Assembly (NCBI GenBank): GCA_000708835.1
Contig: DF236969.1
Coordinates: 310,001 to 374,000, forward strand
From: Klebsormidium nitens
Taxonomy: Eukaryota > Streptophyta > Klebsormidiophyceae > Klebsormidiales > Klebsormidiaceae
Direction: 5' to 3'
Length of the DNA stretch: 64,000 nt
Part shown: positions 12,158 through 25,600 of the stretch, piece by piece
Position numbering within the stretch: position 1 is the stretch's first letter
Layout: each line of letters begins with the position of its first letter
Position numbers and translations under genes: made by a program
The notes under the pieces: model-generated
Database searches by the model: none
The model's input: the letters and a program-made list of their open reading frames with translations, nothing else
What the model was told of the DNA's origin: nothing

Positions 12158-12964
12158 NNNNNNNNNNNNNNNNNNNNNNNNNNNNNNNNNNNNNNNNNNN
12201 NNNNNNNNNNNNNNNNNNNNNNNNNNNNNNNNNNNNNNNNNNNNNNNNNNNNNNNNNNNNNNNNNNNNNNNNNNNNNNNNNNNNNNNNNNNNNNNNNNNN
12301 NNNNNNNNNNNNNNNNNNNNNNNNNNNNNNNNNNNNNNNNNNNNNNNNNNNNNNNNNNNNNNNNNNNNNNNNNNNNNNNNNNNNNNNNNNNNNNNNNNNN
12401 NNNNNNNNNNNNNNNNNNNNNNNNNNNNNNNNNNNNNNNNNNNNNNNNNNNNNNNNNNNNNNNNNNNNNNNNNNNNNNNNNNNNNNNNNNNNNNNNNNNN
12501 NNNNNNNNNNNNNNNNNNNNNNNNNNNNNNNNNNNNNNNNNNNNNNNNNNNNNNNNNNNNNNNNNNNNNNNNNNNNNNNNNNNNNNNNNNNNNNNNNNNN
12601 NNNNNNNNNNNNNNNNNNNNNNNNNNNNNNNNNNNNNNNNNNNNNNNNNNNNNNNNNNNNNNNNNNNNNNNNNNNNNNNNNNNNNNNNNNNNNNNNNNNN
12701 NNNNNNNNNNNNNNNNNNNNNNNNNNNNNNNNNNNNNNNNNNNNNNNNNNNNNNNNNNNNNNNNNNNNNNNNNNNNNNNNNNNNNNNNNNNNNNNNNNNN
12801 NNNNNNNNNNNNNNNNNNNNNNNNNNNNNNNNNNNNNNNNNNNNNNNNNNNNNNNNNNNNNNNNNNNNNNNNNNNNNNNNNNNNNNNNNNNNNNNNNNNN
12901 NNNNNNNNNNNNNNNNNNNNNNNNNNNNNNNNNNNNNNNNNNNNNNNNNNNNNNNNNNNNNNNN
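12158..12964. other. Assembly gap (807 N)
   Basis: A run of N. The long open frames across it are artefacts. The 5' part or promoter of the ArnT-like gene may be hidden here. Confidence 0.99.
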
Positions 12965-13167
12965 TTTAATCTGAAGTGGCACAACTACTCACGCCGTGGA
13001 AGCTTCTTAGCCTTCTGTTCGCGGTGTGGTAGCCATACGTACTCGCAGGAGACGTGGAGGCGGCCTCGATGGCGCCTTCGTTGTGCAACCAATGCAAGCG
13101 TTGACAATAATATTGGAGCCCTTCTCAATGGCTCCCTCCCCCCTCCTCGTACCACGCTGCCATTTCC

Positions 13168-16100
13168 ATGGCTTCATGGAGCCTTGCAATGTGGCCCTCT
13201 TTATCAGCCGGCAAGCTGGGGCCAGCTGTTTCCTGGCGATATCCGGAAGCTCCAATCCCAGTTCTCGTTCCATCTATCTCTCAGAGGACGCCCGTTCAAA
13301 TTCCTAAGCGGTGTTTTGGCAATGATGGTCGTGCTTCCCTCTCGCAGGAGGGGAGGGGGTTCTGGCGCCAGCGGCACTGGTCCGGCTTGCAGCGGGAACG
13401 CTTGGTTCAGTGTCGGCCTCGAGCCAGTGCTAGGTCTGCTGATTCTATTGGCTCAGCATCAGGGTACCCTGATCAGTCAGCTAAGGACAGCCGAGAGCAT
13501 GTTACTGTGAATGAACGCGCCTCCTTTCTGCACTTCAGACCGTTACCGTTTCCAGATTTGGAAGGCTGGTTGGAGGGGTTGTCAGAAGGGTGGAGGACGA
13601 CATTGTTAGTTGGTGGTTTTGCAACCCTGGCCGCTGTGGCTTGGTTCTGCAATCTGGCCGCAGCGGGTTTGGTGGATGACACAGAGCCCCTCTTTATCGA
13701 AGCAGCCCGGCAGATGCTTCTCACCGGAGACTGGATCACTCCGCAATTCAATGCTCAACCGCGGTTTGACAAGCCAGCCCTCATCTACTGGCTCGCAGCA
13801 GCTGGAGCAAGGGTGCTCGGAAGAAACAGAGCATGGGCATATCGGCTGCCCTCCACTGTCTGCGCCTCGCTGCTCATGTGGGGTTTGGTAAAGGTTGTGC
13901 GCCAGTTTGGGCTTCCCTTTGCTTCAGAGCACGCTTTAACAGGCGGCCCCATCAGCAGAAAGAAGGGCTCCCTCGTCAGTTGCATTGTGGTCGCGTGCGC
14001 TTTTGCGCTGAGCACTGAGGTCGTCGTCTGGGGGAGCATTGGTGTCTCAGACATGCTGCTGACGTCCACCACCGGGGCCTGTTTGTTGGCGTTCTTCTAC
14101 GGTTATGCCGGACAGCACCAGCGGGGATTTCGCTGGGGCTACCCTCTGTCGGCTATCTTCATGGCGCTCTCAGTCCTCAGCAAAGGCCCTGTTGGGGTGG
14201 TGGTACCCACTTTGGTGTGCGCCACTTTCTTGATGTATACAGGAGAGCTTCTGACAGTACTGCAAGAGCTGCCGCTGCTCAAGGGGGCGAGCATTGTGTT
14301 GGGATTGAATGCACCGTGGTATCTGACAATGGTTCAGAGGCACGGGCGCATGTACTGGGCGACATTCTTTGGGTACCACAATCTGGAGCGCTTCACCAAG
14401 GGCGTAAACCACCACGATGGGATGCCATTCTGGTTTCCTTCCGCCGTCGTCCTTGCTGCACACCTGGTAAGGACTTAATGTTGAAGCCTTGGCATTTGTT
14501 GTTTCCGCATTCAATGTGTGCAGTGATTGACGCACCTGTGTGAACCATCTGACTGGTGCGCTACTGGCTTTGATATTGGCAGCCTTTTTATGTTTCCATT
14601 CTGCAAGGTTGGATGCAATGAGAAGTTACATTTGGATCCAACTTTTGATGCTCTTGCAGCTTTCTCATGTGTTGCTCATGTGCTCCAGCTGTCTTTGCAA
14701 AGCGTGCACGTTCTTCCAGAGTCGCGTTGCAATCAAGTTTCTTTCAGAGTAGCTTTGCAATCAAGATGGCTTTCTGAACCTTTTCTCTGTTCCTGCATTA
14801 CAGCCCTGGTCCCTCGCCGTCCCTGTGGCCCTCCTCCGCTCCCGTCTCCACTCCCACCGCTCCCTCTGGCTGGCCACTTCCCGCGAGGATCGCCTGGTAC
14901 CCTTTGCCGCGTCCTGGTTCCTTGCGGTCTTCGCCTTCTTCTCGTCATCAGCATCCCAGCTGCCATCCTACTACCTCCCCCTGAGCCCCGCCGTTGCGCT
15001 CTTGGCCGCGTCTCTACTGACTTGGCAAGAGAGGAGAGAAGACAAGCCGGAGGCTGAGGAGCAGGAAGGTGTGCCGCCAAATGTTGCAAGACTGACTGCG
15101 GCGAGTACGCTGGCCGCTTATGCGCTGCAGGCGGTGGCGCTGTCACAGCTGCCTGCGATGCTGGCCTCCTCAGCGGATGCAAAGGTGAGGCCAGCCTGTT
15201 TGCTCTGCGCTTCCTTCTTTCTGGTTCTGGTATCTGCAAACATGACCATTATCATCAAGTTATAGTTGGACCTTTTGTTCCGTGGATACTTGGTTTGTGA
15301 GTGTTCTTGGCCTCTGATTTGGTTGCTTCTGTTCAAACGAACTTGACTTCAGTGGAGCTGCTTTGTAATCATGTCTTTCAATGTCCGATGTTTTCCTTCA
15401 AGATGGCAGAGGCTGCGTGTTTGAATCATTCTTGAACCACAGGTTTGCATGGCTGTCGGAGGCGCTTTTGTTCTGACCCGGACATCTCCTGTGCAGGCCA
15501 TCGAGATTGGGATCAGAATAGCAGCCCAGCATCTCCACTGGACCGGCACTGCCATCTTTGGTGCTGGCGCGCTCGCAGTCACCCGCACACACGAGTTTTC
15601 TGCCGTCACAAAACCCCTCCATTCAGAAGCCCACCAAAGCCCCTCCAGCGGACCCATTAAGCGCAAGCTGCGCCTTCCCCTGTGGGTAGTCCAGGCTGCC
15701 ACGGGCACGATCTTCCTAGCAGCTTTCTTTACCCCAGCCTACGCACTATTTGACCGGGTGCGGCAGCAACCATTGCGCCAGCTGGCGGTAACGGCTGCCA
15801 GCTGTCAGCGTGAGGGCGAGCCGCTGTGCATGGTGGGCCCAAAGATGCCCTCTGTGGTCTTCTATGCGCAGCGCCCAGTTGCATTCTTTGATGACATGAA
15901 GCAGGCGACATTTGCGCTGACAAACGAGGCTAAGGCTGGGTAAGCCAGTCTTTTCGTTTGATGATGTTTGGGTGACCAAATGATGGGGTGTTGCACGTCC
16001 ATACGCGAGAATGACGATTGTGGATCTACTTTGCTCTCCATCCGCCTTCGTTAATCCCAACCGTGTAGGTCTCCAATGACACGGTTGTTTCATATAAGGC

Positions 16101-16602
16101 GGAAAGTAAAACGGAAGTTTCGCTGACAGCACCCAATATACATGGGTGTCCATCTGATAGTAACTTCTCGGACATTCTGCAATAAAAGGACAAAGCGTCA
16201 ATCTTGTAGCTTAGTGTCCTCTGTCAGTTTCTTTTGCAGTCCTGTAACAGCGCCCGCTGGTTGCGGTCTGCTTATGAGGACCTCTGTTGTTCGTCTTTGC
16301 AATTGTTTACTTAGTTGACTTTGCGATTCTGTTCTGTTTCGGTGGAGAGAAGTTGTAAAAGTTAGTCATTGAGGGCGTTTGTTGTAGGGTGTTGAATGGC
16401 TAAAGCGGTCGACGACGTATCATTGTCCATTTAGCCAAAAGCTTGATCAATTGTCAGCAACTCTTCATTGGTCTTCCTCTACAGCGTCAAGTCCGCTCTG
16501 CTGCTGGGTGATGCTGCGGACATGGACGGCTCCCTCTTGGACGAGGCGGACGTTGCAAGCGCTGGCGGGTACGTCCTCAAGCGGATGTTTGTCCCGGAGT
16601 AG
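13168..16602 (+). CDS. ArnT/PMT_2-type polytopic glycosyltransferase, cyanobacterial-like (GT-C fold)
   Basis: A membrane enzyme expected to move a sugar from a polyprenyl-phosphate carrier to a lipid or protein. Exons are 13168-14466, 14804-15184, 15497-15939 (or from 15443, same frame) and 16485-16602, giving about 746 residues with clean phases. The first 140 residues are Ser/Arg-rich and lack membrane segments, fitting a plastid transit region; the true start may be earlier, in or beyond the gap. The first helix (TLLVGGFATLAAVAWF) leads into DDTEPLFIEAARQML and GDWITPQFNAQPRFDKPALI, the signature loop of ArnT/PMT_2 proteins with its acidic pair near residue 169. At least nine more hydrophobic segments follow. 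The loop FFGYHNLERFTKGVNHHDG is typical of cyanobacterial members. The donor and acceptor are unknown. It is not an animal or fungal O-mannosyltransferase by length or motifs. Plastid location is inferred. Confidence 0.85.
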
Positions 16603-19600
16603 GGGCCTCGGCTGCCCAGAAGAAGGGGGCAGATCCGGCGCAAGTGTTGGCAACACGCCAGGCTTGACTGTCATGTGAGGCGACTTTTCATGTAGTTTGT
16701 TTCAGTCATCTTTGAGAGGCTCCGGATTGATTTCTTGTGAACGATTGTTTAGTCAGTGTAGTTCACAGATTCGAGATTCTCATATTCACGAACTGAGAGC
16801 CTCACGAACAACGCGGCAAGTTCTAAAGGCGTCTTTCTTGAAAGTAGGCGTCCTTCTTTCTTGACGCTGTGCATTTTACTGCCGCTGTACATTATTCCGG
16901 CGTGGCTCTGGTTGTCTTTTCTCTTTTTATTGCCACAGTAGGCCAAGGCAGGGGGAAGAAATGGGTGTCTCAGTGATGATCAAAACATAGACCTGTTCTG
17001 ACCTCCAATGAGGAATCAACATGCACCACTATCTGAGAGACACGCAATTCGAAACCCCTTTGTACGAGCCTCTGTTCATGAGCAGGAGAGTTTGCATCAT
17101 CCTGGCAGGAACAGTCTGCAAAGCATGGTCTTTCATGTCGGCTGGTGTCCCGAGCAACCCTGCTTGAGACTTTTTGCATGCTGTACTTTCAAAACTGGAC
17201 GGTGCTTGTAATTTTTTGCGTTTTCGCTAGTTTCTAAGTATTGTTGGGCAGGGGCAGAGAGCAGCCTGTGATGTAAATTTAAATCCGAAAACATCTGAAC
17301 ACCATGATGTTACTTAATCACCATCTTTCGACTGAGGCTACGCTCTGCAATCGCCCCCGCGTTTTGTTTTCTCCTTATCTATCTCCACGTTTGTTGTGGC
17401 GCTTGCCCCTTACTTCTTCTTTTGCTGTTTTGATCAGGTTGATGTCTTCGGTTCATCTTTGCTGCTTTGCTGATCATCGATGGTGCTTCCTTCTTGGGTA
17501 CTTTCACGATTGGCGGGGCATAGACCGATCTGGCGAGATTTCGTTTCAGTGCTTGCATCCAATCGAGTCCTGATTGTTGCTCGCCCATATGTTCTTTCCT
17601 AGTAGAGGAAGTTATTGCGCATCTCTGGCAGTTGTATTGCTATTTACGAGGACTGTGCATGACTGGCCTCGCCCTCAGATCATGTTATTTGCATGTTTGC
17701 AGGATATCAAGTATCTGTAGAGCGTATAATGAGGAGGCCCCGAGCATGTGTATAGTCAGTAGGTAGTGTATATAATTAGTATTTTAGATCCTATACTTGA
17801 AACCGTTGGATCCTGAAAAGTTGTACATATTATTATATATATATTGTACAACTTTGCAAAGACTGAGCCTTAGTTTTCGCCAAGCTAATGAAGATACATG
17901 CGTATAGTTAATCGGAGCTGCTACTAATTGTAAATCGGACTGTGAAGCAGCTGTGTAATGGTTGGGAGTCGAAGCTTCTGCGGGAATTAGTGTCACGACT
18001 CACGACCTATTTGAAAAGAATCATTCTTATCAAGACAACAGGTTTTTACCGAATTGCACCCGGCTCTGCGGCCTGATCACTTCACTCAAGATCTGAGTCT
18101 AGCCCGCTCTCTAGCTTTACTTTTGCACAATTCATGGTGCGTCTGACTAATTGCATAGACACTTACAGAGTGTAGTGTTCCCACCGTGACCATCATCCAA
18201 GTGTTGCACATGACGGACTGCATGTTGATGTCACGAAAGCTATAAGAAAGGGGTTCATTGCAATCACTGTATAGTTTGTATACTTCATAATGGTGGTCAC
18301 CTGCGGTGCTCTATCAGGTGCGGTCTCTTTATTCGATCTGGGATTTTCCACATATGTCGCACTGGGTATCAATGTCGTGATGCTGCCAAGCGCGAGAGCC
18401 TTAGGCTGCGCCTGGACATGTGCGAGGGCAGTAAGTTTGCTAAATGAGGCTCAGGCTTGCCAAGTTGTGAGCATGACATATAAGGAGTAGAGACATGTGC
18501 ACTTGGCAAGTCAAGAAACGTACATATGGTGTTTGATGTTTTCGATCTTTTAAACGCCGTAGCCACCCATGAGCCGTAGGTCGATCTCACATACGAATAA
18601 TTGTAAGTACAACTTTCAGCTTGACATGTGTACCTAGCCTCAGTCTCACGCATTAACCCAAATCTGCCTTGTGGTGTACCTCATGGTACAGGCAAGTCGA
18701 CGCTGCCTCGGTAAGTGGGGTATTTGAAAGAGCCAAAGCATCTCCTTGCTGCGACTGATTGCGATCAAGTGCTAGAATGGACGTACTGCTGGCGAGAACT
18801 GCCGGCGGATCCATTCGTGTACAAACGACTAGACTGCGCAACCCTGGATCGATCGACTATCTTTGTTTTGCTGTAAGTCCGCATGATGTCCAACGCTAAC
18901 AAGGCCATGAAGCCCATAGTAAATGCCCAAATCAACTGAAGCAGCTCCCGCACTCGGCAAGTCTGTCTAAAGTCGAAGTTCTCACGTAAAGCTAATATAG
19001 GAACAGTTCGAAGGTCCGTCACCCTTCAATTTTCTAAGAACGGTCGTATGCGGACTTCTACTAGCCTGCCTGATGCCTGCAACATGAATCTACTTGATCA
19101 CTGGTGCACCTTCCACAGGAGATTGCCCCCCCAGCCCCAGAGCCTTAACTTAATCCGACTTGGCTATCTACTTCTAAGGGGGCGTCTTCCGGACTACTAC
19201 CTGCAAAGTTCAAAATAAGCAAGCTCAAAGCAGCACGAGGGAAAGACACGACGTCATCAGGAGCGCTGATCAGACTGCCTTTCAAACTGCGCCAGCTCGT
19301 GGCAAGTCGCAGACGGTGAGAAGGTCGTCAAAAGCACGGAACAGCCACTCTGTGAAGCTTTACTGTCTTGCCAAGATTGCCTGAACACGCGGCTCATCAA
19401 GGATGATTGTAGTCGTCGTATACAGGCAAAGCGCCGAAGTAGACCAAGACCATCGACGATTCAGATTGGAGGCAAGCACCTTTATTACCCCAGAACACAT
19501 GCGCTAGAAACTGAACGTTTCCTTTCCGGTGAGCACCTACAGACGGAGTCCTGTTTTGCATTTTGACCAAGAGAACCAAGATCTCAATCAGCGAGAAATA

Positions 19601-19721
19601 CGACCCTGAAAGCAAGGGTGTCAAAATCCAGTAAGGTACTGAACGGGAATTCCTGGATTGAGTAGGTGACTTACTCCTTCCTCGGGTAGAAAACCCCAGG
19701 TCGCCTTACCAAGGTAAGGAA
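16603..19721. other. 3.1 kb intergenic region
   Basis: Lies between the convergent 3' ends of the ArnT-like and PnsB3 genes. It is AT-rich near 17700-18000. No gene was recognised; the longest open frames (about 90 codons) have no family features. An AT-rich hairpin is annotated separately. Confidence 0.5.
17817..17855. repeat. AT-rich inverted repeat (hairpin)
   Basis: Perfect 11-base arms, AAAGTTGTACA and TGTACAACTTT, flank a 17-base A/T core of TA repeats. It could form a cruciform or an RNA hairpin. No gene is next to it. Confidence 0.7.
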
Positions 19722-21277
19722 TCATGCATTGACGCAGCACGAGGAGGGGACTGAGGAACGGAGCAACCAAAGCGGGACATCCACGAGGCTCACCTTGCCC
19801 CGGTTGCTTTTGTCCCCAACAATCGTTTGGCATGCGAGCCTGTACGTGTCGGGCTTCTGCACGAAGAATAAAGGGTCGTTGCATATCTCTAGAACCGGAC
19901 GCCTCAGCCGAACCACCATAGATCCGCGAAGGCGTCTGACCAAGGCTTACAGTGGCAAGTACAGACGGAAAGCGTGATGCGCATCATGCTTACAATCGGG
20001 GGAACCCATCTCCTCACAAGGAAACAGAACGTTGTGCCACCAGATAGAACCTTGGAAGATTGCCTTACGGCACCTTGCAACCACGACTTTGTTCTTAGCA
20101 TGCTGCTCAAGCTGTCCGAGCTAGAAAACGGCCCACACTCATCTACAAGAACTTCTGCTCAGAAAAGCATATCGACAACCAGCAGCAAGCGCCAACAGCG
20201 GAGGGGAATTGTTATTGGGACAAGCGCCAGTACCTTTTTCAGGTACTTGTACTCTGCGTCTGTCCGTTCACTCAACAACTCCGCACCCTCCAAAATCTCA
20301 ACCTCGCAAGTTCCACAATTCCCTGCTCCCCCGCAATTCATCAACTTGCCCTGCATCAAATCAAAGAAAGCCCGCAATATGACGAGATCGGCCCGGCCCC
20401 ACAGTGATCCTCATAAGAGGGAACACTGTCCCCTGACTCCATGTGACAAAACGTCCCACACTGCTCTACAGCCTATAACCTTAACTTCTTCATCGAGGAC
20501 ACTTAAAGTGTGACAACCGGAACTTGCAAACAAGCGAGCATGCGGGAAGCAGACCCCGAAAGTAGAAAAACCAGTTCTGTGTACACTATTGGTCGGGTTC
20601 ACATAGGGGAGAGAACAAGAGCAGCGCAAGCTTCATTTGTACGACTTCCACAAAGCGGGGGCTTTGAGTACAACTCACATAGAGCTTGTACAACTCAATC
20701 TTGTTCTCCTGCATGAGGTTCCGGAGCACCTTGGTCCCGCTCACAGTCTTGGCGTAATCCACCTTGTCACCCTTGGTCTGCAGCCACATAGAGCGTCATG
20801 GTTTTCTTACACAGCCCACGATCGGTCTGAATCACTTTTGTCTAATCCACACATTGGATCCCTACCGAGCACAAAAAAGGTAACAGCATTGCCCCCACAT
20901 AACACTTCACCTTCTGGAAGGAAGCACCATCAAGAGCAAACGGACAACAGAACTGTTTGAGCCCTCTGCATGATCTCAAGCACCGGTCAAATCTCCAGAA
21001 TTTTCCCTACTTGACTTGGAAGAGTGCTTACGGGCTGGAACTCCAGCTCAATGAACGGTGGACCATCATCTTCTCCCTCCGTTTCCTTGACCGCTTCCGT
21101 AGATACAGGCGCTGGCTGCGCCTCATGCTCTACAGCTTGACATGCAACCCGCCTATTTGTAGTAGTGTTGAGCTTAGTTGACCGCAGGTCCAAGCAAGTC
21201 AGACGCCCCCAGTGGACATTTTCCCTTCGTGGACCTGCAAAAAGTGCATTAATGAACTTGGGCTGTCCCTGCTGCAA
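19722..21277 (-). CDS. PnsB3: Photosynthetic NDH subunit of subcomplex B 3 (PnsB3/NDF4), 2Fe-2S ferredoxin-like
   Basis: A thylakoid protein of the chloroplast NDH-1 complex, which carries cyclic electron flow around photosystem I. Exons on the minus strand are 21277-21032, 20777-20679, 20350-20234 and 19856-19722; phases close, giving about 198 residues. After a transit-like N terminus comes FIELEFQP, then [20 protein letters not shown]. The iron-sulphur loop is [16 protein letters not shown] (C-x5-C-x2-C), followed by [16 protein letters not shown] and the fourth-ligand region [16 protein letters not shown]. This matches plant NDF4, and all cluster Cys are present. The 5' end is uncertain: a TTTGCAG acceptor within the first exon suggests a separate upstream leader exon, perhaps in the open frame at 21553-21798. 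A GTGAGC after RGK could be a donor, but reading through gives the family-like [10 protein letters not shown]. Confidence 0.93.
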
Positions 21278-22649
21278 AAGCGAGATCTCTTCTCAACATC
21301 TGCAAAGTCTGGAAATTTACAAGTAAGAATCATAAAAACATGATGTAAACATAGATTCTCTCAACAACCTGGAAATAGTTGAAGTCCGGTTTTGAGGTCG
21401 GAACGGGTCTCATATGAAAGTCAGAAGGGAAACGCCTCAGCGCCACTCATCGTAATTTTGGTTGAGCAATCAATCAGAAAAGGAGTGGGGGTGTAAAGCC
21501 CTTGGTTCCTGCCAGTTCAAACAATGTTCAAAGAAGCTGCACCCGCATGGCACTAGCATGTCTCTGCAGATCCTGATGCAAGCCGATGACCTGAAGCGTT
21601 CGTGACTTGATTTTGATAAAGCGACTTCCTTTTCTCTGTACCGCTCAGTGCCACTGCGAAGGCAGTCCTTTTGAACCTAAAGGTGAGTGGGCAAACACAA
21701 ACAAAGAAGTTCCCTAAACGAGACACAAATTTCTGTCCGTAACATGGACAGTGGCAGCATTGCAGATTGCCAGGCTTGCTTACTTGCCTGGTTGCCATAG
21801 AGAGCTTTTGAGAGGCGCTACCATCGTCTTACTCGAACCTTCCATCTCCTGCAACACTCTTCCAGGATAGTTACAAGCCGCCTTGCTGTTACAGACCGGC
21901 AACAGGTGACAGGACATGGAAGCCATTTTCGTGGAAGCGGAGACCCCACGAGGAGTGCACTGGATGCTAGGGGAAGATTCTTTTACAGGGCTTTTACATG
22001 TAACCCTGCAGATTGGTGGACTGGTACCAGTCGGCGCCCCACTTCTCCTTCAAACTAAAAGCTCGTTCAAAACTTTCTAAGTAAAAGAACAACCGTCAAA
22101 AGAATGCTCTTGTCATTGAGGCCTCAGGCTCAGGTTCTGGAAAACTCCGAATGAAGGCTGAAGGCTGAAGCTCTGGCTAAGACTTAAGAGTCAACACACA
22201 GTATTTTAGCCAACAGCGAGCTGCCACGTCGCTCGTGTCTGCTTTCCGATTGGTGCAAAATTTGGAGGATCCCTCTGCTCCGAAGTCTGTCTGCGACTGG
22301 ATTTGGCGCGAGCAAGGCGCTGCGGCTGGGTATAGCCTAATTGATACCAGCCTGAGGGTAAGATACATTTGTCCGGAATCTGCCTGGGCGTTAGGCCCTC
22401 TGAATGTACATATGTAGCAGCTAGAACTGGCAAGAAAGACAAAGGTAACATACTGTAAGATCCAAGGAGGGAATGCAGCGCAAACGGGCCAGGGAGTAGG
22501 TAGAAGCTCGCCGTAAATGTGCCTTTGACTCAAGCACAGCCTGCAAGGAGTCATTGGAGAAAACCGGCGTCGCATAATGTGATAGCCCTGTTCAAGACGA
22601 GTGGCCAAGCTTTCGTTGCGCGTTCTGATAAGAGTGATCCGCTTCATCC
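21278..22649. other. Divergent promoter interval
   Basis: About 1.4 kb between the heads of PnsB3 (-) and the LpxB-like gene (+), so both promoters should lie here. It may also hold a 5' leader exon of PnsB3 near 21.55-21.8 kb. Nothing else is recognised. Confidence 0.45.
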
Positions 22650-25600
22650 ATGGCGCTGGCGTTCAAAGACGCCGCTGTGGCTGAACAGGCTCTTTGCTTT
22701 GCCTCTCAGAAGACGGGGCTTCCAAATGGTGGTGAAATGCAGAAGTGCTCTTCATATATGAATGTCCCATGTCAAGCTGGACCAGCAACATGTGCTGGCA
22801 TTGCAAAGCTGAGAGCGGTCAGAGAGGGCAGGTTTTTGAGTAGCGGCGAATTGGGACACAGACTATTGAGGCCCCGGTGCCTTCCTGGAGGGCAATGTCT
22901 TCATATCGGGACTGGGCGAGGGAAGCGGTGTTGCTCACCGGCATTAAGAAGTGGTGCAATCAAGATAGCAGCACCCGACGTCGCTGACATCATAACGGAT
23001 GGTGCTGCGGAAGGCAGGGTGCTCGAGCCCCTTGTTGATCAAGCTGGGGGAAGAATGCAGGGACTCAGTAGTGTAGCTGGATCATATGACATCGTGATCC
23101 TTACCAATGGGCCCGGGGAAGTGGCAGCCTGGGTGAAACCAGTGGTCAAGGCACTCAGAAGGGGATTTGGAGAAGACAGAGAGAAGCTCAGGATCTCGGT
23201 AAGCCACATGATTCCATCTCTTATTCTATCAGGATCAACTGCCTTGCCTTGTTCCACAGGTTGCTTGAGAATTCAAATGCAAATGTGAGTCCAACGAGCT
23301 TGTGCCTAGGCTTGCATCAACATGATCTGCTTTCCTGCTTTCTTTATACAGAGTGCTGAACTTCTGGCGGAAGGACTGAGGTCCAAACATCAACCAGGTC
23401 AGCTCTGATGTACCGCAGTGTTGGTACATCAAAGACTGAGCTGCTATGCTGCTATTCTCACGTCTTGAACGCCTTATTGCAGGTTGTGCTCTCTCCTTGC
23501 CCCCACGCTTCTCAGCAAGAGGCTGCCCTAGTACGCTCGTTCCCAGAAGTTGACCGCTGCCAGGTAAAGTTGCTGCGCTTTCTATTTTTCAAGGCCAACT
23601 GTTGTCGAGATCTTAGCAACTTCTCTGCAGCAGTCTGCGTCTTCACATTTGATCATGCCAACCAGAATCAACCTTCTTGACCATTGTCTTGGCAACTTCA
23701 TTGCGCACTTCCAGAGTCTATCCTGACAAAAGCACTGTCGATAAGAACCTGAGTCTTTCAGTACAAAGAAGCGTTTTCTGGGGCAGCCTCTTTCTTTCTG
23801 CCAACAGATAGAAGCCCCCCTCCACAGGAAGCCCGGCACTTCACGTCGCTCTTGGTGTGGGGGCAGACTGCAGAGGGCTGGGACTGGCGCAAGAATGGGG
23901 TGTCCCTGTTCCTGGGAGGAGATCAGTTCAATGCGGTCAGTGTTTCGGCGACCCCCCAGCCTCTAAGCACCATCGAAGTTGCACGGGTGTAGTTTACTGA
24001 CGGGTCTCAGTCTGCAGAATTACCTCATGTCACCTTAGAATATCACTCAACAAGTTACATGGTCTTATGAAGTACACTGCCTGTGGTGCTTCTTGTGGGA
24101 TTTGTGGCGATTGTGTAGACTAGCCTGAAAGCCCTTGTTGAAAAGGTGAGTTTCCACAGACAGTTACAAGAATCTCTGTATTTTTCGCAGTTGGTGTTAG
24201 GCTGGCGACTTGGCTACAAGACGGTTCTATACGCTGAGGAGGCTGTTCGGTGGGCCTGGTGAGCCGAATGTCATACTCAACTCATACTTGATGCTTCAAG
24301 GCTTACTTTCGTATGTGTTTTCAAGCGCAGAATCTTTAGAAATTTTCCCTTGGCGCGGCACTTTCCGTCTTGGAACATCGATCTCTTGTGCCGTGCATTT
24401 GAATGTTGCTGATGTCAGATACCGCTAAAATTTGAAAGACAGCTACTTTTGTGCAGCTACTCCCTGTGGCGAGTCACAACGTCGGTCTCAATTCACGGTT
24501 GATGGAGCATAGAACTGATTCCAAACGAACTTCGTGTAACTGACTGTCTCGGTGCTTCTTTCAGGCTCGCCGACGCCTACTTCCTGCGCAACGCGTCTCT
24601 TCTAACTGGCGTCCCCTCCTTTGCGCAAAAGCGCTGCGAAATAGTAGGGGATCTCTTCGTAGACGCGGTCAGTGAAGATAGAAAAGCCAGCTTCGGCGAG
24701 ACCGTAGCCGCAGCTAACCTCAACACCCCCAAACAGAGTTTTAACACGAGTAGAGAAAGGCAAGCCGATGTGGAGCGTTCTTCTGCCGGCTCGAACGAAA
24801 GCACAAACGGGGCAGCGAATCTAGACCTAGAAACGGCGGTTCCTGGGACGAGGGACTTCAGCACAGAGGACGCCGATCGTATTCGAAGTCACTCAGAGGC
24901 TGGCACACGGGAACAACTGAAGGGCCATTTTACGGTCGGGATTCTGCCCGGTTCGAAGCCAGCGAAGCTAGGGCTCGGGGTGCCGTACTTCCTGGCGGCT
25001 GTCGACCGGATACGTGCCGAGTGAGAACACAGATCCACCGGTTCTTTTGATTGTTCTCAACAGGACGGGTTTCCTGAAGACTCATCTCTTCTATAAAAGC
25101 CCAGACTGGGCTGATCTGTCTGCACAACATGGCTTACAAATGACTGTAAAAACCTTTCGATTGTCAAGCTCATTCAACCAACCACAGAGGCAGGAGGACG
25201 GATACTACCTAGAACATTTCTTACTTAAGATTGAGGCTCGTTCGTCAAGATCCTCAGAATGCCAATCGTTTTCGGGTGTCTATCAGCCGCCTGTCCTTTT
25301 CCGATCCGTAAATCCGCCGATAGTTAAAATTTTGCTTCTCCCTGTAGCCTTCCATTTCCAATCACTATGCATCTTCCACCTTGACGTGCACACGTTACCC
25401 CTCGTTGCATATCCTTCAAACTCTTTTGAGTCTCGTCGGACAAGGCCGACGTTGAGGCATTACTTGAAACGTGCCTTTTGCCCGCAGATCTCCGGACGTC
25501 CGATTCGTACTGCCGCTAGCTCCCACGGTCAGCCTGGAAGAGCTGGCCGCGCAGGCCTGCCCGGACCGGAACCCCAACATACACCAGTTTGGTTGGACGT

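Noticed and set aside
12103-12984. Several 280-residue open frames
   Set aside because: They consist almost wholly of the 807-base N gap.
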